A stretch of 64,000 bases of DNA from a virus. The DNA is taken from positions 1 through 64,000 of IMG/VR virus record IMGVR_UViG_3300045049_000234; one strand, written 5' to 3'. This document shows, in pieces, positions 1 to 7,326 of this stretch (positions within the stretch are counted from its first letter, which is position 1; each line of letters starts with the position of its first letter). The position numbers and the translations under genes were made by a program. The notes beneath the pieces are model-generated. The model ran no database searches. It was not told the origin of the DNA and worked only from the letters and a program-made list of their open reading frames with translations.

Positions 1-28
1 CGCGGTCGGTGGCCGCCTCGGTGTCCAT
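1..28 (-). CDS. 5' end of a hypothetical gene cut by the window edge
   Basis: An ATG at 28-26 overlaps the stop of the upstream gene (TGATG) and opens a frame reading MDTEAATDR that runs off the window. Only nine residues are visible, so nothing can be said about function. The stop/start overlap is the same coupling seen throughout this cluster. Confidence 0.5.
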
Positions 29-306
29 CACCGCATCCACTTCGGCTTGCGGTTGCGGAACCGCAGGTCGTCCCAGTCGATCAGGTCCAGCTCGTTCATC
101 CGCTCCAGTTCGTCCACCGTCAGGCGCGCGGCCTTGTTGATGGTCCAACTGTCGGCGTCGTACCCGCGCTTCTGCGCGGCGCACCACAGCGCGTTCGAGT
201 CGATCCGGTTCACGAACCCCTTGGCGCGGGCGCCGCGCACGAACACGCGGGCCTCGCGGGCGATGTTCTCAGCCATCGCCGTTTTGGTCATCGTCGCGGC
301 GGCCAT
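28..306 (-). CDS. hypothetical protein, 92 aa
   Basis: First complete gene of the minus-strand cluster. An AAGGAGG ribosome site lies seven bases before the ATG at 306, and a promoter lies at 340-368. The protein is charged, with no signal peptide or membrane segment. A later in-frame Met (residue 12) is possible but lacks its own ribosome site. I do not recognise the family. Confidence 0.7.
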   Translation of the reverse strand: MAAATMTKTAMAENIAREARVFVRGARAKGFVNRIDSNALWCAAQKRGYDADSWTINKAARLTVDELERMNELDLIDWDDLRFRNRKPKWMR

Positions 307-339
307 CGGGTCCTCCTTGGTCGTTTCCTCCTACCCCCT

Positions 340-368
340 ATGATGCACCACGCGGGTAGCATAGTCAA
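340..368 (-). promoter_or_regulatory. sigma-70-type promoter
   Basis: On the minus strand TTGACT and CATCAT are separated by 17 bases. The ATGCTA following the -35 matches the motif conserved in the other promoters of this window. It drives the gene at 28-306. Confidence 0.6.
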
Positions 369-403
369 GGGGTTCCACCAGGCAATCTATGACGGAAAAG
401 GAA

Positions 404-434
404 CCACCCCCCGGCACGGGGGTCCGGGGGGTGG
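404..434 (-). terminator. GC-rich intrinsic terminator
   Basis: Perfect 11-bp inverted repeat (CCACCCCCCGG with its complement) around a nine-base loop, followed on the minus strand by a T-rich run. It lies just downstream of the gene at 463-804. Confidence 0.8.
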
Positions 435-462
435 CGGCTGCGTCGCGTGACGCGGTCGCAGC

Positions 463-804
463 CTAGCGCACGGCGAACGCCAGCGCGTCGCGCACCATCT
501 GCGCCATCGCGCTGCCGGTGATCTCGCCGTGCTCGCGCACGTAGTGTTCGATCCCGCCGAGCAGGTAGAACAGCGCCGTACTGTCCTGCGCGTAGCGCTG
601 CGTGTAGGGGATGACACGGCCGCCGTACGCGTCCACAAGGTCCTTGATCGCCGACGCGGCGACTTCCGCCTCTGCGTCGATCATCTCCGCCGCCTCGTCC
701 ACCGTCACGTTGTACTGCGCGGCCAACACCTGCGTGCGGGCGCGGCGGGCACGATCGGACGCCGTCTCGATGCCGGTGATCCTGGCCGCAGTGGGAAATG
801 CCAT
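463..804 (-). CDS. hypothetical protein, 113 aa
   Basis: Single-gene unit: promoter at 849-877, leader hairpin at 824-841, AGGAGG ribosome site before the ATG at 804, terminator at 404-434. The protein looks largely helical and acidic in the middle, with Ala-rich stretches and no Cys pairs or membrane segments. Not recognised. Confidence 0.75.
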   Translation of the reverse strand: MAFPTAARITGIETASDRARRARTQVLAAQYNVTVDEAAEMIDAEAEVAASAIKDLVDAYGGRVIPYTQRYAQDSTALFYLLGGIEHYVREHGEITGSAMAQMVRDALAFAVR

Positions 805-823
805 GGTGGGTCCTCCTGGTCCG

Positions 824-841
824 CCGGGTTCCTCATCCCGG
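824..841 (-). promoter_or_regulatory. leader hairpin with purine-rich loop
   Basis: CCGGG and CCCGG pair around an eight-base loop that reads AUGAGGAA in the transcript. It sits between promoter and ribosome site, as in at least eight other leaders of this window. Confidence 0.5.
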
Positions 842-848
842 TGCGCCT

Positions 849-877
849 ACGGTACCGTTACGGGATAGCGTCGTCAA
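849..877 (-). promoter_or_regulatory. sigma-70-type promoter
   Basis: TTGACG, 17-base spacer beginning ACGCTA, then TACCGT on the minus strand. It drives the gene at 463-804. Confidence 0.7.
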
Positions 878-932
878 GGCACGTGCGGGACTAGAATGAC
901 CGCACCGGCTTCCCCGCCACCTAGCAACGCCA

Positions 933-970
933 AGGACCCGCCCCACTCCATGCCACCGGGGGCGGGTCCT
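933..970 (-). terminator. GC-rich intrinsic terminator
   Basis: Twelve-bp inverted repeat AGGACCCGCCCC with its complement around a 14-base loop, directly downstream of the gene at 978-1628. Confidence 0.75.
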
Positions 971-977
971 GCCGCGT

Positions 978-1628
978 CTAGCGCGACCCGCGCGCCGCGT
1001 TGCGCGCGGTCGTCAGCTCGTGCATCGCGACCACCAGCTCATCCATCTCACCGGCCGACACTTTGCAGCTCCACGGACGGCTGTCCTTGTCCGGCGCCAC
1101 GTCCGTCGGGTCCATGATCGAGTCGCGCATCTCGGTGAGGTAGTCGATCAGGTCCGTGACCGCGCGCATGGCGGTGTCCTCCGCCAGCCAACACGCGGTG
1201 GCCAACCGGGACGCCTTCTGCGGGTCCAGGTGCTCGATGCCGCTGTGCACCATCGCCCGTTCCAGCGCCTCCACGGACGCCAGGCCGTACGCCTCGCCCA
1301 CATCCTTGATGATGTGCCGCCTCACCGGGTGATCGCCGGTGAGCAGGTCCATCACCGCGTCGATGGCGTCCGGGTTGCCGTCCACGCGCCACTGCGTGAT
1401 CTGGCCCAGCTCCAGGCCGTCCGGCTTGCAGCACATGCCCACTTCGCAGTCGTAGATGCGCACCGCGCCGCGCCGCGTCTGGACGAACCACTGCGCCATG
1501 GTCACGTTGCGCTCGGACTCCGGGACCACCCCGCCGCCGAACACTGCGGCGATCTGCCGGTAAGTGGCCGTGAGCGTCGCGTACTGCCCACGCCCCGGAT
1601 GGTCGATCCGGATCTCAGATTCCTGCAT
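978..1628 (-). CDS. hypothetical protein, 216 aa
   Basis: Start placed at the ATG at 1628, just after the upstream gene ends at 1637; a longer frame reaches 1691 but would overlap that gene. The middle holds a Cys-Cys pair (GMCCKP) and the rest is mixed helical. No membrane segment or signal peptide. Family unknown. Confidence 0.7.
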   Translation of the reverse strand: MQESEIRIDHPGRGQYATLTATYRQIAAVFGGGVVPESERNVTMAQWFVQTRRGAVRIYDCEVGMCCKPDGLELGQITQWRVDGNPDAIDAVMDLLTGDHPVRRHIIKDVGEAYGLASVEALERAMVHSGIEHLDPQKASRLATACWLAEDTAMRAVTDLIDYLTEMRDSIMDPTDVAPDKDSRPWSCKVSAGEMDELVVAMHELTTARNAARGSR

Positions 1629-1636
1629 GCCGCCCC

Positions 1637-1846
1637 CTAGTCGAGTCCGCATATCTTGCGGATCTCGTCGGTGTCCTCGATGCTGATCCACTTGTCGCCG
1701 AACTTCACGTACTTCAGGCCACTGCGAATCTGGTGGCCGTGTTCCTCCTCGGCTTGGATGATCGCGGCCATGAGCTGATCGGTCTTGCTCACCTTCTTGC
1801 CGGAGCCGTAAGGCTTGGAGTTGTACTTACCGAACAACAGTCCCAT
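1637..1846 (-). CDS. hypothetical protein, 69 aa
   Basis: A GGAGG five bases before the ATG at 1846 fixes the start (MGLLFGKYNSKPYG). The product is small and basic at the N-terminus with an acidic C-terminus. It lies between a tRNA gene and the 216-aa gene. Not recognised. Confidence 0.7.
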   Translation of the reverse strand: MGLLFGKYNSKPYGSGKKVSKTDQLMAAIIQAEEEHGHQIRSGLKYVKFGDKWISIEDTDEIRKICGLD

Positions 1847-1880
1847 CACGCCTCCATTGCCGTGCGCCGTGTGACGCAAG

Positions 1881-1953
1881 TGCCCCCGGCGCGATTCGAA
1901 CGCGCACTCGGCGGTTCCTAAGACCGTTGCCTCTGCCGTTGGGCTACGGGGGC
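1881..1953 (-). tRNA. tRNA-Leu(UAG)-type, short variable loop
   Basis: Full cloverleaf on the minus strand: acceptor GCCCCCG/CGGGGGC, D arm with AACGGCA loop, anticodon loop CTTAGGA (anticodon TAG), a five-base variable loop and T arm GCGCG-TTCGAAT-CGCGC. No CCA is encoded. The short variable loop is unlike bacterial tRNA-Leu, so the isotype rests on the anticodon. The lowest anticodon-stem pair is A-C. Confidence 0.85.
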
Positions 1954-1975
1954 GGGGCGCGAAGCCCCGGTGACG

Positions 1976-2311
1976 TTACTTGCCGCTGGTGACGATGTTC
2001 GGGTCTACGTACACGCCGTTGTGGCAGTTCGGGTCCGCCGGGACGACGAACATCGCGATCCGGTTGTCGTCGCCGTGGTAGCCGGTCCACACGGACTCCG
2101 CGCCGACGCACTTGACGGCGACGTTCGAGAAGCCGTCCGGCATCGCAATCGTGATCGCGGGCTTGGTGTCGGCGCCGTTGTTCCCGGAGTCGAGGTACGG
2201 CTGGTTGGCCTTCGACGTGGACGAGCATCCGGACGCGGTTGCCGCGACGATGCCGACCACCAGCACCAGACCGGCCGCCATGCCGCCGAGCGCCTGCGTC
2301 TTGCTGTTCAA
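1976..2311 (-). CDS. phage-encoded lipoprotein, 111 aa
   Basis: TTG start at 2311 chosen because GGAGG lies five bases upstream. The N-terminus is a lipoprotein signal: a short polar start, a hydrophobic core (about residues 8-25) and the lipobox ASGC at about 26-29. The mature part is small with two Cys. Actinophage lipoproteins of this size can act in superinfection exclusion; that role is an inference from size and topology only. Confidence 0.75.
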   Translation of the reverse strand: MNSKTQALGGMAAGLVLVVGIVAATASGCSSTSKANQPYLDSGNNGADTKPAITIAMPDGFSNVAVKCVGAESVWTGYHGDDNRIAMFVVPADPNCHNGVYVDPNIVTSGK

Positions 2312-2444
2312 CGTCCCTCCATTGATAGTCGGGTACTGCCCTCCGGGCGACTAACCCCATCGGGGCCGCGTCCGCCGCCCGTATGCACGCGCTAGTCTGG
2401 CGCGCGGTTCACGGGACGACTTGAGCCCGCCTCGCGGTACTCCG

Positions 2445-2520
2445 CGCGCTAGGCAGGATTCGAACCTGCACGGGGGGCTACCCCAGGGCTGCCAGCGTCT
2501 ACCAGTTCCGCCACTAGCGC
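2445..2520 (-). tRNA. tRNA-like gene without an anticodon loop
   Basis: Acceptor GCGCTAG/CTAGCGC, a D arm of the Leu type (GCGGAACTGGTAGACGC) and a perfect T arm GCAGG-TTCGAAT-CCTGC are present. The segment that should form the anticodon arm instead folds as GGCAGCCC with GGGTAGCC, leaving a two-base loop. No standard five-bp stem with a seven-base U33 loop can be drawn. It is either a decayed tRNA or a deliberate mimic. Confidence 0.65.
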
Positions 2521-2600
2521 GATGTTCGGTTGTGTCGGCGCTACTCCACCCCGCCGTCCTCCGGGTCCTAACCGGCGAACACGCCGACCGGGCGGTCTCG

Positions 2601-2673
2601 TAGCCCTACCGGGACTCGAACCCGGTCCTCCGCCTTGAAAGGGCGGTGACGCTATCCCATGGTCGATAGGGCT
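2601..2673 (-). tRNA. tRNA-Glu(UUC)
   Basis: Acceptor AGCCCTA/TAGGGCT, anticodon arm CCGCC-CTTTCAA-GGCGG (anticodon TTC), variable loop AGGA and T arm CCGGG-TTCGAGT-CCCGG. No CCA encoded. Confidence 0.9.
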
Positions 2674-2787
2674 GTGCGGCCTTTGTTCCGACTAACGGTC
2701 AGGCGGCCAACCTGCCTCAGCGCCTTCGGGCTGTCCGGACAGCCCTAGCGGTCGTTCGCCCCGGCGCTAGGGGGGACTGAGGTGCAG

Positions 2788-2860
2788 TAGCCCGCACGGG
2801 ATTTGAACCCGTAGTCTCCGCCTTGAGGGGGCGGCGAGATCGCCGTTACTCCAGCGGGCC
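2788..2860 (-). tRNA. tRNA-Glu(CUC)-like with C33
   Basis: Acceptor GGCCCGC/GCGGGCT (one G-U), T arm ACGGG-TTCAAAT-CCCGT and anticodon arm CCGCC-CCCTCAA-GGCGG. The anticodon reads CTC, but position 33, almost always U, is C. Otherwise it is close to the neighbouring tRNA-Glu. Confidence 0.75.
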
Positions 2861-2886
2861 AGGCGGGGCCGAAGCCCCAGGTAATG

Positions 2887-3129
2887 CTAGGCGGTCTGAT
2901 TGACCGCCGTGTTCCAGTCGGCGCCAAGCGCCTCGCGCAGGTACCGCTGTGCCTCGTGCACGTGGTCCATGCCGACTTCCGGCCATCCACCCGTGCCAGT
3001 CGATACGCCGTCGTGCTCGCCGACGCCGCGAGCGTATGCACATCGCTTGCCGTCGTCGAAATAGACGAACCCGAACGGGACATCTTCGGTGCCACGGTTG
3101 TCGTGATGGGTTGCGGTGATCGCGGTCAA
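2887..3129 (-). CDS. hypothetical protein, 80 aa
   Basis: TTG start at 3129, six bases after AGGAGG. The sequence is hydrophilic, with GFVYFDDG suggesting a beta strand and a helical C-terminus. No known motif. It is the last gene before the tRNA cluster. Confidence 0.7.
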   Translation of the reverse strand: MTAITATHHDNRGTEDVPFGFVYFDDGKRCAYARGVGEHDGVSTGTGGWPEVGMDHVHEAQRYLREALGADWNTAVNQTA

Positions 3130-3175
3130 TGCGCCTCCTGTGTTCGCGGTTGGGTTAGTGGTGCGGTTGTGGCGA

Positions 3176-3463
3176 TTACTTGGCGCGCGCCGCCTCCCAC
3201 TGCGCGCGGTAGATGGCGCGGAACTTCGAGCTGAAGCAGTTGGCGCACAACCGGGACGGCCGGATGCCCGCCGCGATCAGTGACGCCATGGTCTCCTCAC
3301 GGCCGCCGTCACCGAGTTCGGCGATCTCGTCCGTGATGAACTCGATGTGCGAACCGAAGTGGCACGTCGTCTGCTGGATCTCCTTGCCCATCGCCAGGTG
3401 GACCTTGCCGCCGGTCACCGTGGTACCGATCGTTTCGCGGTAGTCGGTGGTCGTGGTGGTCAT
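3176..3463 (-). CDS. hypothetical protein, 95 aa, Cys/His-containing
   Basis: Start set at the ATG at 3463, preceded by AGGAGG; promoter at 3498-3526. The residues TCHFGSH (about 32-38) and CANC (near 75) could bind a metal ion. The C-terminus is basic. Family unknown. Confidence 0.75.
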   Translation of the reverse strand: MTTTTTDYRETIGTTVTGGKVHLAMGKEIQQTTCHFGSHIEFITDEIAELGDGGREETMASLIAAGIRPSRLCANCFSSKFRAIYRAQWEAARAK

Positions 3464-3497
3464 CGCGTCCTCCTGCGGTTGGGGTTCCGTGGTTCCC

Positions 3498-3526
3498 ACA
3501 TTACACGGTCCGGGTAGTAGCGTCAA
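3498..3526 (-). promoter_or_regulatory. sigma-70-type promoter
   Basis: TTGACG, 17 bases, TAATGT on the minus strand, upstream of the gene at 3176-3463. Confidence 0.65.
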
Positions 3527-3555
3527 GGGATTTGAGCAGGCCATAAAACACGAAA

Positions 3556-3573
3556 CCCCGGCCGAAGCCGGGG
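3556..3573 (-). terminator. intrinsic terminator
   Basis: CCCCGGC and GCCGGGG pair around CGAA (GAAG-type tetraloop region), followed on the minus strand by TTTCGTGTTTTATGG. It ends the transcript of the gene at 3636-3995. Confidence 0.8.
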
Positions 3574-3635
3574 CATGTCGTGCGCGTCGCAGGTGATCTC
3601 TGGTCCTATTCGAGGATGGGTCGATTGAAATCGGT

Positions 3636-3995
3636 TCAGCCGCAAGCGCACTCTTCTTGGAACGCTCCGCAGTAGTCGCAGCGGCCCGTGCGCTCCGCAT
3701 AAGAGGGGCAGTCACACGGGACGTGGCTGCCGATGATGTAGCGGACACAGTCGGTCGAGTGGCGGGTGTCCTGATTGAGCAGCCGGGCCAGCTCGAAGCT
3801 GTCGCGCCCGGCCCAGATGGTGACCCGACGGCCGGAGAACCCGGCCGCGTCGCGGATGTCCAGCTCGATCGCCATCAGCCGGTCGAACATCCACTCGCGG
3901 CCCGCCACGCGACCGGTGTGGACGTTGCCCAGGTAGTCCGTCGCGTTCACGAGCGCGTCAACGGCGGGGGCGTTGTCGGTGGTGAGGATCTGCAT
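3636..3995 (-). CDS. hypothetical protein with C-terminal Cys cluster, 119 aa
   Basis: ATG at 3995 chosen for the GGAGG nine bases upstream; promoter at 4032-4060. The N-terminal two thirds look like a small alpha/beta domain. The last 30 residues hold seven Cys (CDC, CDYC, CACG), probably a zinc-binding module. Not recognised. Confidence 0.75.
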   Translation of the reverse strand: MQILTTDNAPAVDALVNATDYLGNVHTGRVAGREWMFDRLMAIELDIRDAAGFSGRRVTIWAGRDSFELARLLNQDTRHSTDCVRYIIGSHVPCDCPSYAERTGRCDYCGAFQEECACG

Positions 3996-4031
3996 TTCGG
4001 GTTCCTCCTCGTGTTCCTGGTTGGTAGTACC

Positions 4032-4060
4032 ACCGTACACCCGTGGGATAGCGGCGTCAA
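4032..4060 (-). promoter_or_regulatory. sigma-70-type promoter
   Basis: TTGACG, 17 bases, TACGGT on the minus strand. The -35 overlaps the stop codon of the phosphoesterase gene. Confidence 0.7.
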
Positions 4061-4680
4061 GTCCTATGACCTGGAGAAGTCACGAGGTGACCGGGGGCGC
4101 CCCCGATCCGGTAGAAGTTGCGCACCTCGTCCACGATCTCGTGTTCGCTGACCGGGGTGAAGTCGCGCACGTCCACGCCCACGTTGATCATCTTCTCGCG
4201 GGTCTTCCACTTGTCGTGCACGTGGCCGCACAGCAACGGCAGTCCGTCGTCCGCTGGGCGCCAGTCCGCATACCGGTCCTCGGCCTGCGAATCCCCGTGA
4301 TACGGCAGGTGCGCCATCCGCACCACGATGCCGCCCGGCAACCGGTGGACGTTCACGATCCCCGACGCCACCACACCGGCGAACCCCGCCTCACGGTACA
4401 GGTCCACCGCCTTCCGGTAGCGCCGGTGCCGCTGCCAGCACGCGTCGTGGTTCCCGGCGACCAACGTCTTGCGGCCGTTCAGCCGCCGCACCGGCCACAA
4501 CACCTTGGGCGTCAACGAGAAGTCACCCAGCACCCATACGTCATCCGTGGGCGCCACGACGGCGTTCCACCGCTCGATCATCGCGCCGTTCATCTCGTCC
4601 ACGTCCCGGAACGGACGATCGCAGAGTGCGATGATGTTGGCGTGGCCGAAATGGTTGTCCGCCGTGTACCACGTCGTCAC
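4057..4680 (-). CDS. calcineurin-like metallophosphoesterase, 207 aa
   Basis: GTG start at 4680 overlaps the preceding stop as GTGA, indicating translational coupling. The metallophosphoesterase signature is complete: D8-x-H10 in TADNHFGH, GD at 52-53, GNHD at 76-79 and GHVHDKW near 160. These bind two metal ions and hydrolyse a phosphoester. Phage members of this family act on nucleotides, nucleic acid ends or phosphoproteins; the substrate here cannot be read from the sequence. Linked to the DUF4262-like gene. Confidence 0.9.
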   Translation of the reverse strand: MTTWYTADNHFGHANIIALCDRPFRDVDEMNGAMIERWNAVVAPTDDVWVLGDFSLTPKVLWPVRRLNGRKTLVAGNHDACWQRHRRYRKAVDLYREAGFAGVVASGIVNVHRLPGGIVVRMAHLPYHGDSQAEDRYADWRPADDGLPLLCGHVHDKWKTREKMINVGVDVRDFTPVSEHEIVDEVRNFYRIGGAPGHLVTSPGHRT

Positions 4681-5162
4681 AGCGCCGCCGGTTGGCTGTA
4701 GTCGATCTGGTACGTCCGGTCGAAGTGATACCCCGGGTCGCCGGGGAACTTGAAGTCCTGCGTCGAGTACTGCGCCTGCCACATCGGCGGCATCTGCGGC
4801 AGCCCCAGGACGGTCTTGATCCACCCGAAATTGTCCAGGTGCGATGCGTCCACCGGGCGCAGCCGGGGCAGGCACGGCGGTTCGAACACGCCCTCCACCA
4901 GCAGGTTGTCGGACGGCTTCATATGCTCGTCCTGGACCTTGCGCGCCAGCGCGTTCAGCGCGTTGTGCATGTCCTCGATCGGCAGCCCGCTGATCGCGAA
5001 CTCGAAGCCGCACACCGGCGTCAGGCCGATGGTGTAGGCGAACTGCGGATCACCGCCGCCCGGGTTCGCGCCCACGGCCTGAATCATGTGGCCGTTCTTG
5101 GCGATCATCTCCCGGCAGTTGGCGGTGTACCACTCGCGCCAGTCCTCGGGCAGGTCGTTCAT
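4677..5162 (-). CDS. DUF4262-like protein, 161 aa
   Basis: The motif PQFAYTIGLTP near residue 40, followed by FEFAISGLP, matches the DUF4262 family common in actinobacteria and their phages, whose biochemical role is unknown. The C-terminus is rich in aromatic residues. It is coupled to the downstream metallophosphoesterase by a GTGA overlap, so the two may act together. Confidence 0.75.
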   Translation of the reverse strand: MNDLPEDWREWYTANCREMIAKNGHMIQAVGANPGGGDPQFAYTIGLTPVCGFEFAISGLPIEDMHNALNALARKVQDEHMKPSDNLLVEGVFEPPCLPRLRPVDASHLDNFGWIKTVLGLPQMPPMWQAQYSTQDFKFPGDPGYHFDRTYQIDYSQPAAL

Positions 5163-5172
5163 GTCTCTCCTA

Positions 5173-5583
5173 TCAGGGTGCGGTCAGAGTGGATTCGCGC
5201 TCGGGTCCTGCGGCCATGATCAGATCGAGCACCGCCTGCGGCATGCCGTCGCGCGGCGGTACGCGCTTGATCCAGGCGTTCATCGGGCGCATCTTGCGCT
5301 TGCGGCAGCAGTACAACTCGGCCAACCACATGTCGCCGTACTTGTCCGCCGCCTTCAAGTCGTCCAGGCATTGACGCAGCATCGGCAGGTCTTCGTAGTC
5401 AACGCCTTCGCAGTCGGCGCATCCCCATGCGAACGTATCGCTGCAATCGATCGACAACAGCAGCTTGTCGCCGTCCACGACCCATATCAGCGGACACGAT
5501 TCCCGCATCAGTTCCGCCTCGCGCAGAATCCGGAACACCTCCGTCACGTGTTCCAGGTGCGTGACCTTCCCGAAAAGGTCCAC
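5173..5583 (-). CDS. hypothetical protein, 136 aa
   Basis: GTG start at 5583 preceded by GGAGAGG. The sequence looks like a compact alpha/beta domain, with CADC near residue 45 and a CCRKRK stretch near 88. It overlaps the 3' part of the frame at 5399-5872 by 185 bases in another frame. Function unknown. Confidence 0.65.
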   Translation of the reverse strand: MDLFGKVTHLEHVTEVFRILREAELMRESCPLIWVVDGDKLLLSIDCSDTFAWGCADCEGVDYEDLPMLRQCLDDLKAADKYGDMWLAELYCCRKRKMRPMNAWIKRVPPRDGMPQAVLDLIMAAGPERESTLTAP

Positions 5584-5872
5584 GTGCGTTCCTCTCCAAT
5601 ATCTGCCATGCCGGATACAGGTCCGGCATGGACCGTGCGGTGTCCCGCGCCATGCGGAACATGTCAGAGTCCGGCGGTGTGCGCGCGGCGTCCCACGCCC
5701 CGCCGCCCACGTACATCCCGGACACGAACGCCGCCACGGCCGTTTCCCGTACCAATACGGCAACCGCCCACGCGGGATTCTGCGCGAAGTCGGGTTCATC
5801 CAGGAACGACTCCACGTCCCGGACGAACGCGTTCCACGCCGCCGACTGCTCCGGGGTCATCGGACGCGCCAT
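5399..5872 (-). CDS. hypothetical protein, 157 aa, with a long out-of-frame overlap
   Basis: ATG at 5872 overlaps the upstream stop. The first ~95 residues look like real coding sequence (helical, ending WQILERNA). Beyond that the frame runs through the ribosome site and start of the next gene, and the sequence becomes Arg/Gly-rich like a shadow frame. A lost stop codon or a frameshift into the next gene would both explain it. Confidence 0.5.
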   Translation of the reverse strand: MARPMTPEQSAAWNAFVRDVESFLDEPDFAQNPAWAVAVLVRETAVAAFVSGMYVGGGAWDAARTPPDSDMFRMARDTARSMPDLYPAWQILERNARGPFREGHAPGTRDGGVPDSARGGTDAGIVSADMGRGRRQAAVVDRLQRYVRMGMRRLRRR

Positions 5873-6057
5873 CAGTCGTCACACCACCGGCGTTTGGGCC
5901 ACCGGCCACGGCACGCCCGCTTGTTCGAGCACTCCCAGAACTCCCCGGCGCGCATGACCACCTCGCCGCTGTACTCCACGTCCCGGTCCGGCCACGGCAC
6001 GAACTGGCGCGTCCCCACACGCCCGCACTGGTGGCAGCGCTTCACCTCATCCGCCAT
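5872..6057 (-). CDS. small Cys-rich protein, 61 aa
   Basis: CHQC near residue 8 and WECSNKRACRGRW near 42 form a likely four-Cys zinc site. The C-terminus is basic. It shares an overlapping stop/start with the next gene and overlaps the previous one by 11 bases. Zinc-ribbon-like; partner unknown. Confidence 0.7.
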   Translation of the reverse strand: MADEVKRCHQCGRVGTRQFVPWPDRDVEYSGEVVMRAGEFWECSNKRACRGRWPKRRWCDD

Positions 6058-6448
6058 GGCGCCCGCCGGTCGGGTGGTCGCGCCCCAGCAACCGATCTTC
6101 CACGGTCCATCCGTTCACGGTCAGCGTCGGCGCGATCTCCCGCGCCCGCCGGATCGCATCGTCCAGCGTGAACCGGTGCGTGGACAGCCAGTCGTCCTCG
6201 CGCTCGGTCGAACGCATCTCCCAGTCCCACTCGCCATCGGTGTTCAGGCACTGGCCGAATCCGTCCGTCACCGCCCACAGATCGCGGCCCCGGTACGCCA
6301 CCATGACCTTGAAGTGGCGGCGTTCTTCGGCGTCCGCCGGGAAGCAGGACACTTCGAACGTGACCACATCCACGAACGGCGGTTCGCCGTAGCCGTTGGC
6401 GGACGCGGCGGCCACGCCGTCAGGCAGGGACAGGCTGAGATGATCCAT
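6047..6448 (-). CDS. hypothetical protein, 133 aa
   Basis: ATG at 6448 chosen for the GGAGAGG ten bases upstream (MDHLSLSLPDG). Mixed alpha/beta composition with alternating hydrophobic strands (FKVMVAYRGRDLWAV) and an Arg-rich helix. No known motif. It overlaps the upstream gene by 29 bases. Confidence 0.7.
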   Translation of the reverse strand: MDHLSLSLPDGVAAASANGYGEPPFVDVVTFEVSCFPADAEERRHFKVMVAYRGRDLWAVTDGFGQCLNTDGEWDWEMRSTEREDDWLSTHRFTLDDAIRRAREIAPTLTVNGWTVEDRLLGRDHPTGGRHGG

Positions 6449-6923
6449 TGTCGGGTTCCTCTCCGATATACACACGGGCGGCCTTCACGATGGCCGTCCA
6501 CAGCAGGTTGCCGATCCCACCGGCGTTGACGACCAACGTGGCGCCGGGGTCCACGCCGTGACGGCTGATGAACGGGACCTCGCGGGCGCCGTTCAGGTCC
6601 ATCTGCGACGCGCACTCGTCCCACGCGTCCGCCACCGCGATGGCGATCAGCGGATGCATGGACGTGATGTACGCGTCGTCGGCGTCCGTCGGCCAGTACT
6701 CGGCGTACGGGGTTCCTTCCTTCGGGGCCTTCAGGATCTGCGCGCTCACCCGCACCGGCGGGAACCCCTCGGCAAGCGGCGGCAGGTAACCGGCCACGCC
6801 GTGCAGTCGGTAGCACTGGTCGTCCTGGTCGGACCACCACGGCCCGTCCGTGGCCGCCTTCGCGCGGGTGCGCATCATGTCGGCCGCCCGACGGACGATG
6901 AAAGCGACGTTCTCACTCACCAC
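6420..6923 (-). CDS. hypothetical protein, 167 aa
   Basis: Starts with GTG at 6923 (or the adjacent GTG), overlapping the upstream gene. Trp-rich (WWSDQDDQC) with a helical N-terminus and a hydrophobic patch (HPLIAIAVADAWDEC). Similar proteins occur in actinophage small-gene clusters; role unknown. Confidence 0.7.
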   Translation of the reverse strand: MVSENVAFIVRRAADMMRTRAKAATDGPWWSDQDDQCYRLHGVAGYLPPLAEGFPPVRVSAQILKAPKEGTPYAEYWPTDADDAYITSMHPLIAIAVADAWDECASQMDLNGAREVPFISRHGVDPGATLVVNAGGIGNLLWTAIVKAARVYIGEEPDNGSSQPVPA

Positions 6924-7326
6924 GACACCCCACTAACACAGCGGTCTCCATGAACATGCACTTGCGGCACGACCACACCCGGTGGCAGGCCCTGTTCGCG
7001 TGATCGTGCACCTCGTATCGCTCGATCACGCCGCCGCAGCGCGGGCACGCCCGCAGATGCGGGTGGCACGTGAAGTTGCACCTGTCGCTGACGCCGCTGG
7101 CCACGCAGTCGCCGTTGCACCCGTGGCGGCAGTCGGACGGATCGTTGGCCGCGTCGTCCTGAACCACGGTGTCCGCGTACCGGCGCAGCGTGCGATCGTC
7201 CACGCGCCGCCGCCACCGGGACGCGTGCTCCTGCCGTCCCCACCACCCCATCCGCCGCCAGTACCGTCCCGGCATGCGGTCCCACCGGCGCGGCGGAACC
7301 GGGTCGTTGTCATTCTTCGCGGTCAT
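6913..7326 (-). CDS. Cys-rich putative zinc protein, 137 aa
   Basis: The first 60 residues are Arg/Trp-rich. The second half contains about ten Cys, including CRHGCNGDC, CPRCGG and CRKC, with His residues between, fitting two zinc ribbons. Overlaps its neighbours by 14 and 11 bases. Possible nucleic-acid binding; inferred only. Confidence 0.7.
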   Translation of the reverse strand: MTAKNDNDPVPPRRWDRMPGRYWRRMGWWGRQEHASRWRRRVDDRTLRRYADTVVQDDAANDPSDCRHGCNGDCVASGVSDRCNFTCHPHLRACPRCGGVIERYEVHDHANRACHRVWSCRKCMFMETAVLVGCRGE

